Of a stretch of DNA of 48,688 nucleotides, positions 10,673-18,905 are shown one piece after another. A model generated the notes under the pieces. That model made no database searches. It was not told where the DNA came from and saw only the letters and a program-made list of their open reading frames with translations. Source of the stretch: Clostridium sp. (GTDB lineage Bacteria > Bacillota > Clostridia > Clostridiales > Clostridiaceae); contig NZ_JAUNLM010000012.1 of NCBI RefSeq assembly GCF_030532265.1, positions 1 to 48,688 on the forward strand. Direction: 5' to 3'. How positions within the stretch are numbered: the stretch's first letter is position 1; every line of letters starts with the position of its first letter. Position numbers and translations under genes: made by a program.

Positions 10673-11342
10673 TATCTCTCATAACATATCCAACTCCTCT
10701 TACTGTTTGAATATATTTTTCCTTATCATCTTTATCTAATTTATTTCTTATATATCTTACATATACATCAACAATATTAGTTTCTGCCTCTGAGTTATAT
10801 CCCCAAACATTATCTAATAATACATCTCTAGTTAGAACTTTATTTTTATTTCTTATAAGTATTAATAAAAGTTGAAATTCTGTATTTGTTAATTCTATAA
10901 TTTTTTCATCTTTTTTTACTATTCTTCCTTCTACATCTAATGTTATATCTTTAAATTTAAATTCACTTTTTATATTTTTACTATTTATTCTCCGAAATAT
11001 AGCTTCCATTCTAGCTAATAATTCTTCTATTGCAAAAGGTTTTGCAATATAATCATCTGCTCCATTTTGAAGACCAGTAACTTTATCCATAACACTATCT
11101 CTTGCCGTTAACATTATTATAGGTGTATCTTTTTCTTTTCTTATTCTTCTACAAACTTCCAAACCATTTATTCCTGGCAACATTAAATCTAGTAATATTA
11201 AATCATAATTATTTTTTAATGCTAATTCTACAGCTTTTCTACCATCACTTGCTACATCAACATTATAACCTTCATATTTTAATTCCATCTGTATAAATAA
11301 AACCATATTTTCTTCGTCTTCAACAATTAAAATTTTTCTCAT
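10665..11342 (-). CDS. OmpR/PhoB-family response regulator
   Basis: 225 residues. The receiver domain (1-120) has the acidic pocket VEDEE, phosphoacceptor Asp52 in LLDLMLPG, the Thr/Ser switch in MLTARDS, and the conserved Lys in IAKPFA. The C-terminal winged helix (about 130-222) carries the typical ELTNTEFQLLLIL and VRGVGYVMR signatures. It is the DNA-binding partner of the kinase whose start overlaps its end. It starts at ATG after an AGGAGG-like site (AAGGAGGA) at 11345-11353. Targets are unknown; the adjacent PepSY and transporter genes are the first candidates. Confidence 0.93.
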   Translation of the reverse strand: MRKILIVEDEENMVLFIQMELKYEGYNVDVASDGRKAVELALKNNYDLILLDLMLPGINGLEVCRRIRKEKDTPIIMLTARDSVMDKVTGLQNGADDYIAKPFAIEELLARMEAIFRRINSKNIKSEFKFKDITLDVEGRIVKKDEKIIELTNTEFQLLLILIRNKNKVLTRDVLLDNVWGYNSEAETNIVDVYVRYIRNKLDKDDKEKYIQTVRGVGYVMRDND

Positions 11343-11431
11343 AAAATCCTCCTTCCTAAATTAAATTAATATAAATTGCCTATACTACTATTTAATCACA
11401 CAATAGCTAAACCATATGTAAATATTTTGAA

Positions 11432-11460
11432 AATAAGAGAGATTTTAAATCTCTCTTATT
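11432..11460 (-). terminator. Terminator after the PepSY gene
   Basis: A 14-bp perfect inverted repeat, AATAAGAGAGATTT with AAATCTCTCTTATT, lies 20 bases past the PepSY stop and before the response regulator gene. It separates the two transcripts, at least partly. The U tail is interrupted. Confidence 0.6.
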
Positions 11461-11480
11461 TATAATAGTTAATAATTAAA

Positions 11481-11978
11481 TTAATCATCATGATGATTAT
11501 CCCCATGACCATCATGACAATTATTATCTATTTCTGTTATAGCACCTGTTCTTCCATCTACATTAACTTCTTGAAGCATATTATCCTTATCTTTTATCTC
11601 TATCTCATACTCTACAACACCATCATCTACATCTTCTTTTGCGCTTACTAAACTTCCTGGAACTTTCTTTAAAGCTATTTCTTTAGCTTGATCTAATGTA
11701 TAATTTGGTTTTTCTGCAAACTTCATTTCTATTTTTTCTTCTACTTGCTCTATTGGATTATATTTATTCTCCATAACTTCATGTGTTATAGCTCCCGCAG
11801 CTATTGTTCCACATAATAGAACTCCCAATATTGAAAGTCCTATCACTTTTCCTTTACTAATTTTTTTCTTAGCTTTTTTTTCTTTTGAATTATTTTGTGA
11901 ATCATCTTTATTATTATTTAATTCTATAAATTCTGTATCCTTTATATTTTTGTTTTCATTTATATTATTTTCATTCAT
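11481..11978 (-). CDS. Membrane-anchored PepSY-domain protein with His/Asp-rich tail
   Basis: 165 residues from the ATG with AGGAGG seven bases upstream; a longer frame upstream lacks a ribosome site. A charged cytosolic N-terminus (Asn/Lys rich) is followed by one membrane helix, KVIGLSILGVLLCGTIAAGA, and an extracellular PepSY domain (YTLDQAKEIALKKVPG, then VVEYEIEIKD and VDGRTGAITEID). PepSY domains are extracytoplasmic modules linked to protease inhibition and to sensor kinases. The last 13 residues, NCHDGHGDNHHDD, form a likely metal-binding tail. It is encoded immediately upstream of the two-component pair on the same strand, so a role as sensor accessory or target is plausible (inference). 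Confidence 0.82.
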   Translation of the reverse strand: MNENNINENKNIKDTEFIELNNNKDDSQNNSKEKKAKKKISKGKVIGLSILGVLLCGTIAAGAITHEVMENKYNPIEQVEEKIEMKFAEKPNYTLDQAKEIALKKVPGSLVSAKEDVDDGVVEYEIEIKDKDNMLQEVNVDGRTGAITEIDNNCHDGHGDNHHDD

Positions 11979-12088
11979 AAAAAATCCTCCTAAAAATTTA
12001 ATATTTATATTATGTATTAATAATAACAACTTAAAATTAAAATATACTTTATATAAAATGAGAATTTTTTAATTTTACTATAAAAATA

Positions 12089-12118
12089 AAAGAGCAATTA
12101 TTTAAATAACTGCTCTTT
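12089..12118 (-). terminator. Terminator of the M18 aminopeptidase gene
   Basis: AAAGAGCA (12089-12096) pairs with TGCTCTTT (12111-12118), extended by further A-T pairs after one mismatch. The minus-strand tail is U-rich (TTTTATTTTTA). It lies directly after the stop at 12126. Confidence 0.75.
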
Positions 12119-12125
12119 ATAATAA

Positions 12126-13424
12126 CTAATTTAAGCTAAAGAATTTAGTGAATGCTTCTACTGAATAGAAATTATCTTTTACTGTTGCAAGTTCTCTTAC
12201 TGAGTGCATTCCTAATATTGGTGCTCCCATATCAACAACTGGTATACATAAATCAGCTGCTGACATTGGTCCTATTGTTGTTCCACCTTTTACATCTGAT
12301 CTATTTACAAACTTTTGCATTGGAACATTAGCTTCTTTACATACAGCTTCAAATATTCCAGCTGCAACTCCTTCTGTTGAATAGCTTCCTGATGCTGCAA
12401 TTTTAAGAACTGGTCCATTTCCAAGAACAGGTCTATTTGTTGGATCATGTTTTTCTGGTAAATTTGGATGTACTGCATGAGCTAAATCTGCTGAAATCAT
12501 TATTGAATTTGAAAGTGCTCTAAAGAATTCTTCTGTATTTTTATCAAGAGCAATTGCAATTCTTTCTAATGTTCTTCTAATTAAATTTGAATTAGCTCCT
12601 TGAGCTGTTAAGCTTCCTATTTCTTCATTATCTATACAAATCATAACTTTTGTTGCATCTATATCTGAACTATTTATTAAAGCTTTAATTCCTGCAAAAA
12701 CCATCCATTGGTCATCTAACTTTCCAGCTGATATAAATTCTTCATTTACTCCCATTATGCATCCTTTTTCAAATTCATATAGGAATAAATCAAAATCTAA
12801 TATATCTTCTTTATTAACACCTAATTCTTCTGTAATAAGATTTAATAATAAATCTTCCTTTTCTAAACTTTCATTAACAAATCCAGCTAAAGGTAATGTA
12901 TCTTTTTGTTTATTAAATTCATAACCTTCATTTACTGATCTATTCATATGAATAGCTAAACTTGGTATTACTAATACTGGCTTATTTATATTTACTAATT
13001 TAACTTCTGGCTTTAATGCTGATTTACCCTTAACTATTACTCTTCCAGCAATTCCAAGTGGTCTATCAAACCAAGTATAAAGTATTGGTCCACCATATAC
13101 TTCTGTGTTTAATTTTAAATAATGATTTTCTCCTACCATTTCAGCATTTGGCTTAATTTTAAATCCTGGTGCATCTGTATGTGCTCCAATAAGTCTAAAA
13201 CCATCTTTTTCTATTTCACCATTACCAACATTAAAAGCTATTACTGCTGAATCATTTTTCTTTAAATAATATTTTCCGCCTTTTTTAACTTTCCATGAGT
13301 CAGATTCAAATAATTCTTCAAATCCTTCTTTATCCAAAATTTCTTTTACTGATGAAGCAGCATGATATGCTGTTGGACTATTATATAAGAAATCTATTAA
13401 TTCATTTGCTAATTTCTTTTGCAT
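12126..13424 (-). CDS. apeB: M18-family zinc aminopeptidase
   Basis: 432 residues from the ATG preceded by AGGAGG; this start fits better than an upstream in-frame one without a ribosome site. Metal-ligand and family motifs are in order: AHTDAPGFKIKP (His82), GGPILYTWFDRPLG, the catalytic pair in DNEEIGSLTAQGA, SADLAHAVHPNLPEKHDP, and C-terminal GAPILGMHSVRELATVKD with the last His ligand. M18 enzymes are large cytosolic oligomers that remove N-terminal residues, usually acidic or neutral ones, in peptide turnover. The gene is monocistronic, with a terminator after it and a 384-bp region before it. Function is confident; exact substrate preference is not visible. Confidence 0.93.
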   Translation of the reverse strand: MQKKLANELIDFLYNSPTAYHAASSVKEILDKEGFEELFESDSWKVKKGGKYYLKKNDSAVIAFNVGNGEIEKDGFRLIGAHTDAPGFKIKPNAEMVGENHYLKLNTEVYGGPILYTWFDRPLGIAGRVIVKGKSALKPEVKLVNINKPVLVIPSLAIHMNRSVNEGYEFNKQKDTLPLAGFVNESLEKEDLLLNLITEELGVNKEDILDFDLFLYEFEKGCIMGVNEEFISAGKLDDQWMVFAGIKALINSSDIDATKVMICIDNEEIGSLTAQGANSNLIRRTLERIAIALDKNTEEFFRALSNSIMISADLAHAVHPNLPEKHDPTNRPVLGNGPVLKIAASGSYSTEGVAAGIFEAVCKEANVPMQKFVNRSDVKGGTTIGPMSAADLCIPVVDMGAPILGMHSVRELATVKDNFYSVEAFTKFFSLN

Positions 13425-13731
13425 AACTATTCCTCCTAAAGCTAAATAACTATTTATTATATATTTTACCACATTTAATACTAAAAATAATTATAAACTA
13501 ATGATTTAATACTTTATTTAACCTTTAATTATTTAAATTAAAATATGTATAAAGCATAAATTTTAATTTTTTCATTTAAACTAAAATTATATAAATAACC
13601 TGAAATAAAATAAACATTTATTTAAATAAATATTAACTTTTAAAATATACTTTTAACTATATAAATTCTAAATTAAAATAATATTTCTTTACCAAATAAA
13701 AAATAAACTTTAATTTAAAACATAGTATAAA

Positions 13732-13762
13732 ATTAATGTTTACTTTATTTGATTAATGTTTA
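13732..13762 (+). repeat. Direct repeat ATTAATGTTTA overlapping the CDF promoter
   Basis: The 11-mer ATTAATGTTTA occurs at 13732-13742 and 13752-13762, exactly 20 bp apart (two helical turns), and the second copy overlaps the proposed -35 box. An inverted partial copy, TAAACATT, lies near 13611. The arrangement suits a regulator site. Confidence 0.45.
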
Positions 13763-13777
13763 ACTCTAATATAGAAT
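13749..13777 (+). promoter_or_regulatory. Probable sigma-A promoter of the CDF transporter gene
   Basis: TTGATT (13749-13754), a 17-base spacer and TAGAAT (13772-13777) resemble a sigma-A promoter and lie 32 bases before the CDF start. The leader then has a G-rich ribosome site (CGGGGG). Confidence 0.5.
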
Positions 13778-13808
13778 AAAATATATAAATTAAACGGGGG
13801 TAATATTA

Positions 13809-14987
13809 ATGATTTCGCAATTTTTAGTAAAAAAATTCATAAAAGATAGTGAAAATACCGCTAGTAAAAAAGTTCGTAATTCTTATGGATTTTTAGGTGG
13901 TATTATTGGAATAATAGTTAATTTTTTATTATTTTTAATAAAATTTAGTGTCGGTACATTAGTATCAAGTATAGCAGTTACTGCTGATGCCTTTAATAAC
14001 TTATCTGACACGGCTTCTTCAATAATAACTATTGTTGGATTTAATATGGCAAATAAACCAGCTGATGAAGAACATCCTTTTGGACATGGTAGAATTGAGT
14101 ACTTATCAGCTCTTGTTGTAGCATTTATGGTTATGCTAGTTGGATTTCAATTTGTAAAAACATCATTTGATAGAATAATGAATCCCGAAGCTATTAAATT
14201 TGAATGGATTCCTTTTATTCTTCTTATTATTTCTATTTTTCTTAAAGTGTGGCTTTCATTCTTTAATAAATTTATTGGAAATAAAATTGACTCAACAGCT
14301 TTAAAAGCATCTGCTGTTGATGCTTTAGGTGATGTATTTACATCAAGTTGTGTTGCAATATCTTTACTTGCTGCTAAATTTACAACTATTCCAATTGATG
14401 GTTATGTTGGTATCCTAGTTGCATTATTTATAATTTATTCTGGATTTTCACTTGTTAAAGAAACAATTAATCCTTTACTAGGCGAAGCACCTGACCCTAA
14501 ATTAGTAAAAGATATACATTCTATGCTTTTATCATACGATTATATAACAGGAATACATGATCTTGTTATACATAACTACGGTCCTGGAAGATGTATGGCA
14601 TCAGTCCACGCTGAAATACCATCAGATATTGATATTATGAAAATTCATAATATAATAGATAAAGCTGAAAGAGAAATTTCTAAAGAACTTGGTGTATATT
14701 TAGTAATTCATATGGACCCAATATGTTTATCTAATGATGAAATTAGAGAAGCTCATAATGAAGTATCAAAAATTATTAAATATAATCCATTAATTAAGTC
14801 TATGCATGACTTTAGGATAGTTGGTGAAGGAAATGAAAAAAATCTTATTTTTGATATAGTAGTTAATTCAAAGGCACTAAATAAAATAATGGATGAAAAT
14901 GCCTTAAAAAAAGATTTAATAAAATCAATAAAAGATATACATCCTCAATATAATTGCATAATAACAATAGACCATGATTATAGTTAA
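13809..14987 (+). CDS. Cation diffusion facilitator (CDF) family metal efflux transporter
   Basis: 392 residues. About six membrane helices in the first 215 residues carry the CDF metal-site motifs ADAFNNLSDT in helix II and VDALGDVFTSS in helix V, plus the conserved loop HPFGHGRIEY. The C-terminal part (about 225-390) holds the cytosolic ferredoxin-like dimerisation domain and is longer than the shortest CDFs, so extra regulatory sequence is possible. CDF proteins export Zn, Fe, Mn or other divalent ions from the cytosol in exchange for protons. The ion cannot be assigned here. It is a single-gene unit with a promoter, an overlapping direct repeat and a strong terminator, consistent with control by a metal-responsive regulator (inference). 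Confidence 0.92.
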   Translation: MISQFLVKKFIKDSENTASKKVRNSYGFLGGIIGIIVNFLLFLIKFSVGTLVSSIAVTADAFNNLSDTASSIITIVGFNMANKPADEEHPFGHGRIEYLSALVVAFMVMLVGFQFVKTSFDRIMNPEAIKFEWIPFILLIISIFLKVWLSFFNKFIGNKIDSTALKASAVDALGDVFTSSCVAISLLAAKFTTIPIDGYVGILVALFIIYSGFSLVKETINPLLGEAPDPKLVKDIHSMLLSYDYITGIHDLVIHNYGPGRCMASVHAEIPSDIDIMKIHNIIDKAEREISKELGVYLVIHMDPICLSNDEIREAHNEVSKIIKYNPLIKSMHDFRIVGEGNEKNLIFDIVVNSKALNKIMDENALKKDLIKSIKDIHPQYNCIITIDHDYS

Positions 14988-15030
14988 TTTAATTATAATT
15001 TATAGTAATCATTTGTTTTAAGCAAATTTT

Positions 15031-15060
15031 ATAGAGTAGCTTTTTAGCTACTCTATTTTT
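15031..15060 (+). terminator. Terminator of the CDF gene
   Basis: ATAGAGTAGCT (15031-15041) and AGCTACTCTAT (15046-15056) form an 11-bp stem with a four-T loop, followed by TTTTT. Confidence 0.9.
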
Positions 15061-15227
15061 AATCTAATAAAACTTTAATTTTTCAAAAAGTTATTTTTTA
15101 TATTGAACTTTTGGAAATTTTTGTATTATAATCTATTTATAAGTAAATTCTATTTAAAATCTTTTAACTCTTTATTGTTTTATTATCAATTCAAAATAAA
15201 ATTAATATTTTAATCAATTAAAGGAAT

Positions 15228-15253
15228 ATATAGTTCTCTTTAGAGAACTATAT
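15228..15253. repeat. Perfect 11-bp inverted repeat upstream of the small membrane protein
   Basis: ATATAGTTCTC, loop TTTA, GAGAACTATAT. A TATAAT at 15264-15269 lies downstream, so the right arm falls where the -35 region would be. This suggests an operator rather than a terminator, as no U-run follows. The preceding stretch 15061-15227 is AT-rich with nothing else recognised. Confidence 0.5.
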
Positions 15254-15310
15254 TACTATTGCATATAATATTATAAGCATAGAAAAAATCATTGTATTAT
15301 AGGGGGCTAT

Positions 15311-15442
15311 ATGATAAATAATATTAATATTCTTTCTAATATAACTAATGCAAAACCTAGTTTTGTGAGTTGGTTTGTAATCTTATTTTTACTGGCTGTA
15401 TTGGTAATTGGTATTAGATATTATTTTGCCAAAAAGCAATAA
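15311..15442 (+). CDS. Small single-pass membrane protein, 43 residues
   Basis: A short frame, ATG to TAA, with a G-rich ribosome-site-like sequence (TAGGGGG) before the start and a strong terminator starting at its stop codon, so it forms a complete transcription unit. The product has a polar N-terminus (about 20 residues, Asn-rich) and one hydrophobic helix, WFVILFLLAVLVIGIRYYF, ending in positively charged AKKQ. This matches a small membrane protein with its C-terminus in the cytosol. I do not recognise a family. Upstream are a TATAAT and an 11-bp inverted repeat that may be an operator. The downstream ATPase gene has its own leader. Support is context and composition only. Confidence 0.6.
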   Translation: MINNINILSNITNAKPSFVSWFVILFLLAVLVIGIRYYFAKKQ

Positions 15443-15468
15443 AAAGGACAGGAATTCTGTCCTTTTTT
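15441..15468 (+). terminator. Terminator of the small membrane protein gene
   Basis: AAAAAGGACAG (15441-15451) and CTGTCCTTTTT (15457-15467) make an 11-bp stem with loop GAATT and a U-run. The stem starts inside the stop codon. Confidence 0.9.
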
Positions 15469-15568
15469 ATTTTCATAACTATTTTAAAACATAATTCCCT
15501 AATAGTAACAAATAAATCTATACAAATATATAATGTATTACTGAAATATTTTATGAGAAGGTGAAATA

Positions 15569-16657
15569 ATGGACACAACTCAAAATCGTCATATGTTTCT
15601 AGGTAATAATACACCAAAAGGTTTTTATTCCCTTTTTAAATATTTATTATCTCAAGAAGATGCCAATAGAATTATATGTCTTAAAGGTGGACCTGGAACT
15701 GGAAAATCCTCTCTTATGAAAAAACTTGCCTTCCACTTTAAATCTAACGGATATACAGTTGAGGAATATCACTGCTCATCTGATGATCAATCATTAGATG
15801 GTGTCTTAGTTAAAGAACTAAAAGCAGCAATTTTAGATGCAACTTCTCCTCATATGACAGACCCACGTTCCCCTGGAGCTATAGATAAAATTATTGACTT
15901 AGCTGTCGCTTTAGATAACAAAAATATATCTAAATATAAGAATGAAATTATATCCCTTAGTAATCAAATAAGTGAATGTTTTTCTAGAGCTTATACATTT
16001 TTTAACGCTGCAAATTCAGTATATTTGGATTGGCGAAATATAAATAAATCATCTGTAAATAAAGACTTATTATTAAATCTTGAAGAAACAATTAAGTCAG
16101 CAGTTTTACCTATTAAATCATCCAATACACTTGGAGGTGAAAGACATCTTTTTGCTACTGCTTTTACTCCAAATGGAATAGTTTCTTTTAGTGAACTTCT
16201 ATCAAAATCTTTAACAAAATTATTTGTACTTAAAGGTGAACCTGGTCTTTATAAAAGTGATTTATTAAAATCATTAGGAATTTCAGCTCAAAAGCTTGGT
16301 TTATATGTTGAGTACTACCATCATCCTCTTTTACCTGATGAATTAGAGCATATAATAATACCTTCAGAAGGAATAGGTATATTTAGTGAAAATGAATTAT
16401 CAAAAATAAAATTAAATGCAACTGTTTTTGATTTATCCTCCCTTTGTGATAGAAATATATTAGCAAATTATAAAGAAGAATTAGACTTTGATAGAACTGA
16501 ATTTGATATACTTCTTAATAAAGGTTTATCTTTAATAACAGAAGCTAAACTTACACATGATAAGCTTGAAAAAATATATGTTTCTCACATGGATTTTAAT
16601 TTAGTAAATAAAATTTATAATGATATAATAATAGATTTTGAAAAGTTTAAAAATTAA
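15569..16657 (+). CDS. Double P-loop ATPase-like protein of unknown function (PRK06851-type)
   Basis: 362 residues, built as two similar halves. The first has a perfect Walker A, GGPGTGKSSLM (residues 40-50), preceded by RIICLKG. The second, at about 216-230, repeats the context as LFVLKGEPGLYKSDLL, where the glycine before the catalytic Lys is replaced by Tyr, so the second loop is probably weak or inactive. Cytosolic, with no membrane segments. The architecture agrees with a conserved clostridial ATPase family annotated only as hypothetical; I recall no known substrate. Start ATG with GAAGGTG upstream. It is followed by a convergent terminator shared with helD. Confidence 0.7.
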   Translation: MDTTQNRHMFLGNNTPKGFYSLFKYLLSQEDANRIICLKGGPGTGKSSLMKKLAFHFKSNGYTVEEYHCSSDDQSLDGVLVKELKAAILDATSPHMTDPRSPGAIDKIIDLAVALDNKNISKYKNEIISLSNQISECFSRAYTFFNAANSVYLDWRNINKSSVNKDLLLNLEETIKSAVLPIKSSNTLGGERHLFATAFTPNGIVSFSELLSKSLTKLFVLKGEPGLYKSDLLKSLGISAQKLGLYVEYYHHPLLPDELEHIIIPSEGIGIFSENELSKIKLNATVFDLSSLCDRNILANYKEELDFDRTEFDILLNKGLSLITEAKLTHDKLEKIYVSHMDFNLVNKIYNDIIIDFEKFKN

Positions 16658-16732
16658 ATTATCTTTAAATAAACTTAAATCCTAATTAATCTTTAACTGT
16701 TTAATATTATGATGGATTATAATTATAAGCAA

Positions 16733-16766
16733 AAAAAAGATTGCGTAAATTTACGCAATCTTTTTT
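16733..16766. terminator. Bidirectional terminator between the ATPase and helD genes
   Basis: A 17-bp perfect palindrome (16733-16749 with 16750-16766; core GATTGCGTAAATTTACGCAATC) flanked by A-runs and T-runs. It ends one base before the helD stop codon. Confidence 0.92.
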
Positions 16767-16767
16767 G

Positions 16768-18867
16768 CTATTTGTTTATCTGTTTTATAACTGATAATCT
16801 ATGAAGGGCCCTAGTACACATTATATATTTTACAAGATTTGGAGTGTCTGTGTCATCCTCTAAAATGATTACTCCATCAAATTCTAATCCTTTTGCAAAA
16901 TATGCTGGTATTAAAACTTTTCCGCCTCTATATATTATGTCATTTCTATCAAATGTAAGTATTTTAACTTTTTCTTTGAGTCTATGAGATAAATTTTTAA
17001 GCTCATCTTTTTTCTTAGTTATAACAGCTATACTTTCAAGACCTTCTTCTTCATAATCTTCAATTATAGAAGTTATAGTATCTATAGTTTCTTCAATATT
17101 TTCTGTTTCTTCTTCAAGAACGGACTCACCACTTCTTACTAATGGTACAATTTTCTCCTCATCTAAGAATTTACTTGCATATTCCATTATTTGTTGAGTT
17201 GATCTATAACTTTTATTTAAACTAAATTCCATTACATTATCTAATATTTCATTTAATTTAAGCATTGCTGGAACTTCTTTTGTATCAATAAGCCTTTGAT
17301 TACTATCTCCAACTATCGTATAACTCTTAGCTCCTGTTAATTCTTTTAATACTATAAATTGAATATAATTATAATCTTGAGCTTCATCAATTACTACGTG
17401 CTTATATTCTTTTTTAGTTTTTTTACCATTTAACTTTATCATTAAATAAAGTATACCTGCAAGATCCATAAAGCCAAGATTATCAGTATTTGTAATTTTC
17501 TTATATATACTTACTGTATCTTCATTATTAAGCCATTCATTTAATCTTTCTCTTGCATTAATAACTTCTCTTACTATTTCTCTTATTCTTAGTCTTCTAG
17601 TAAAATCTAAATTATTTTTTTCAAAAATAAGTTCATCTTCTGTAAGAGCGCTTATTTTTTCTTGTATTTCTTTATTTAACTTCCAAACATACTCATCTCT
17701 TTTATCTTTTATTTTAGAAATAAGTATTCTTTTTATTTTATCACTTCTTCTAAATAAAGGCATATAAGCATAATGTTTATTAAATAATTCTCTTATTTCA
17801 TCTTTTGAAACTATTTCTTCTCCAAAGAATTTTACACTATCTAAAGAAAAATAATTTTCATTCATTTCTTCTATGGAATCATCTAGTTTTCTTACAAATT
17901 CAAATGAACTCTTATACTTGTATTCTTTTAAAGCTTCTTCGTTACCTTTCATAGCTTCTTCTATATAATAAGAAAACTCTGTTATAGGTTCATTAATTCC
18001 TATTTCTTTAATTGCAAAAGCTTCAAAAGTCATATTATCTACTCCATCTTCACCAAGTGATGGAAGTACACCATTTATATAATCCATAAATATATCATTT
18101 GGACCAAGTATTAAAACTTTATCTCCAAATTGTTTTCTAAAATTATATAAAAGATATGATATTCTATGAAGAGCTATTGTTGTTTTTCCTGAACCCGCAA
18201 CTCCATTTACAACAACAGCTTTATCCTTTGGAGCTCTTATTATTTCATCTTGCTCCTCTTGTATTGTCATTACAATATCTTTAAGTTTCTCACTTGAATT
18301 ACTTGTTAAAACCATTTGAAGTATTTCATCTTTTACATCTATTGCTGATTCAAATACACCTTTAAGTTCTCCATTTTTTATTACAAGTTGTTTTCTTGAT
18401 AGTATATCAGCAGATATCTCTCCAGATGGAGAAGTATATGAAGATTCACCAACATTTCCTTTATAGAATAATGAAGCTATAGGAGCACGCCAGTCTACAA
18501 TGACTGGCTCATATGTTCCTTCTCTTGTAAGTCCAAATCTACCTATATAAATTTCTTCTGGAGAATCTCCCTCTTCTATAAAATTTATTTTTCCAAAGTA
18601 AGGTGATTCCTTCAAAATTGTGTATTCCTTAAGCTTTTTATCTATATTTTTAAAAGCTTCCTCTTTTACATAAGCTTCATGGTCAAAGTATTCTAATACT
18701 TTATCCTCATCATCCCTATATTCTTCTATTACTTTTTTTCTGTAATCTATAATATATTCTGTTATATATTTTCTTTTTTCTATATAACTTAAAATCTCTT
18801 CATTTATTATATTTAATGTGTCATTTAAATGAGCTTCTTCCATAAGGAAATCTAGGTTGTTTTCCAT
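16768..18867 (-). CDS. helD: RNA polymerase recycling helicase-like ATPase HelD
   Basis: 699 residues from ATG 18867, which has GGAAGGAG nine bases upstream. A TTG at 18888 in the same frame lies inside that ribosome site, so I reject it. Superfamily I motifs: Walker A GVAGSGKTTIALHRI (near 225), Walker B VVIDEAQDY (near 495), GDSNQRL, NKSYRSTQQIM and a C-terminal AKGLEFDGVII. A coiled-coil N-terminal arm (residues 1-70, Glu/Lys rich) precedes the ATPase. This is the Firmicute HelD plan: it binds RNA polymerase, displaces DNA and recycles stalled enzyme using ATP. It lies 38 bases after ftsH on the same strand and is probably the last gene of that operon. Confidence 0.9.
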   Translation of the reverse strand: MENNLDFLMEEAHLNDTLNIINEEILSYIEKRKYITEYIIDYRKKVIEEYRDDEDKVLEYFDHEAYVKEEAFKNIDKKLKEYTILKESPYFGKINFIEEGDSPEEIYIGRFGLTREGTYEPVIVDWRAPIASLFYKGNVGESSYTSPSGEISADILSRKQLVIKNGELKGVFESAIDVKDEILQMVLTSNSSEKLKDIVMTIQEEQDEIIRAPKDKAVVVNGVAGSGKTTIALHRISYLLYNFRKQFGDKVLILGPNDIFMDYINGVLPSLGEDGVDNMTFEAFAIKEIGINEPITEFSYYIEEAMKGNEEALKEYKYKSSFEFVRKLDDSIEEMNENYFSLDSVKFFGEEIVSKDEIRELFNKHYAYMPLFRRSDKIKRILISKIKDKRDEYVWKLNKEIQEKISALTEDELIFEKNNLDFTRRLRIREIVREVINARERLNEWLNNEDTVSIYKKITNTDNLGFMDLAGILYLMIKLNGKKTKKEYKHVVIDEAQDYNYIQFIVLKELTGAKSYTIVGDSNQRLIDTKEVPAMLKLNEILDNVMEFSLNKSYRSTQQIMEYASKFLDEEKIVPLVRSGESVLEEETENIEETIDTITSIIEDYEEEGLESIAVITKKKDELKNLSHRLKEKVKILTFDRNDIIYRGGKVLIPAYFAKGLEFDGVIILEDDTDTPNLVKYIMCTRALHRLSVIKQINK

Positions 18868-18905
18868 ATTATCTATATCTCCTTCCAAAATAGATTGTTA
18901 CTCAC

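Larger units (their letters stand above)
13425..13808. other. Gene-free AT-rich divergent intergenic region
   Basis: 384 bases between the divergent M18 and CDF genes. It holds a short palindrome, ATTTATTTAAATAAAT, at 13616-13631 and the CDF promoter with a direct repeat (described separately). I see no supported open frame or structured RNA in the rest. Confidence 0.6.

Noticed and set aside
15228..15253. LexA (SOS) box
   Set aside because: It contains GTTC and GAAC half-sites but in the wrong order and spacing for the Gram-positive LexA site; the repeat is a simple perfect palindrome.
18868..18888. Upstream TTG start for helD
   Set aside because: The TTG is part of the GGAAGGAG ribosome site of ATG 18867, so starting there would leave no ribosome site.
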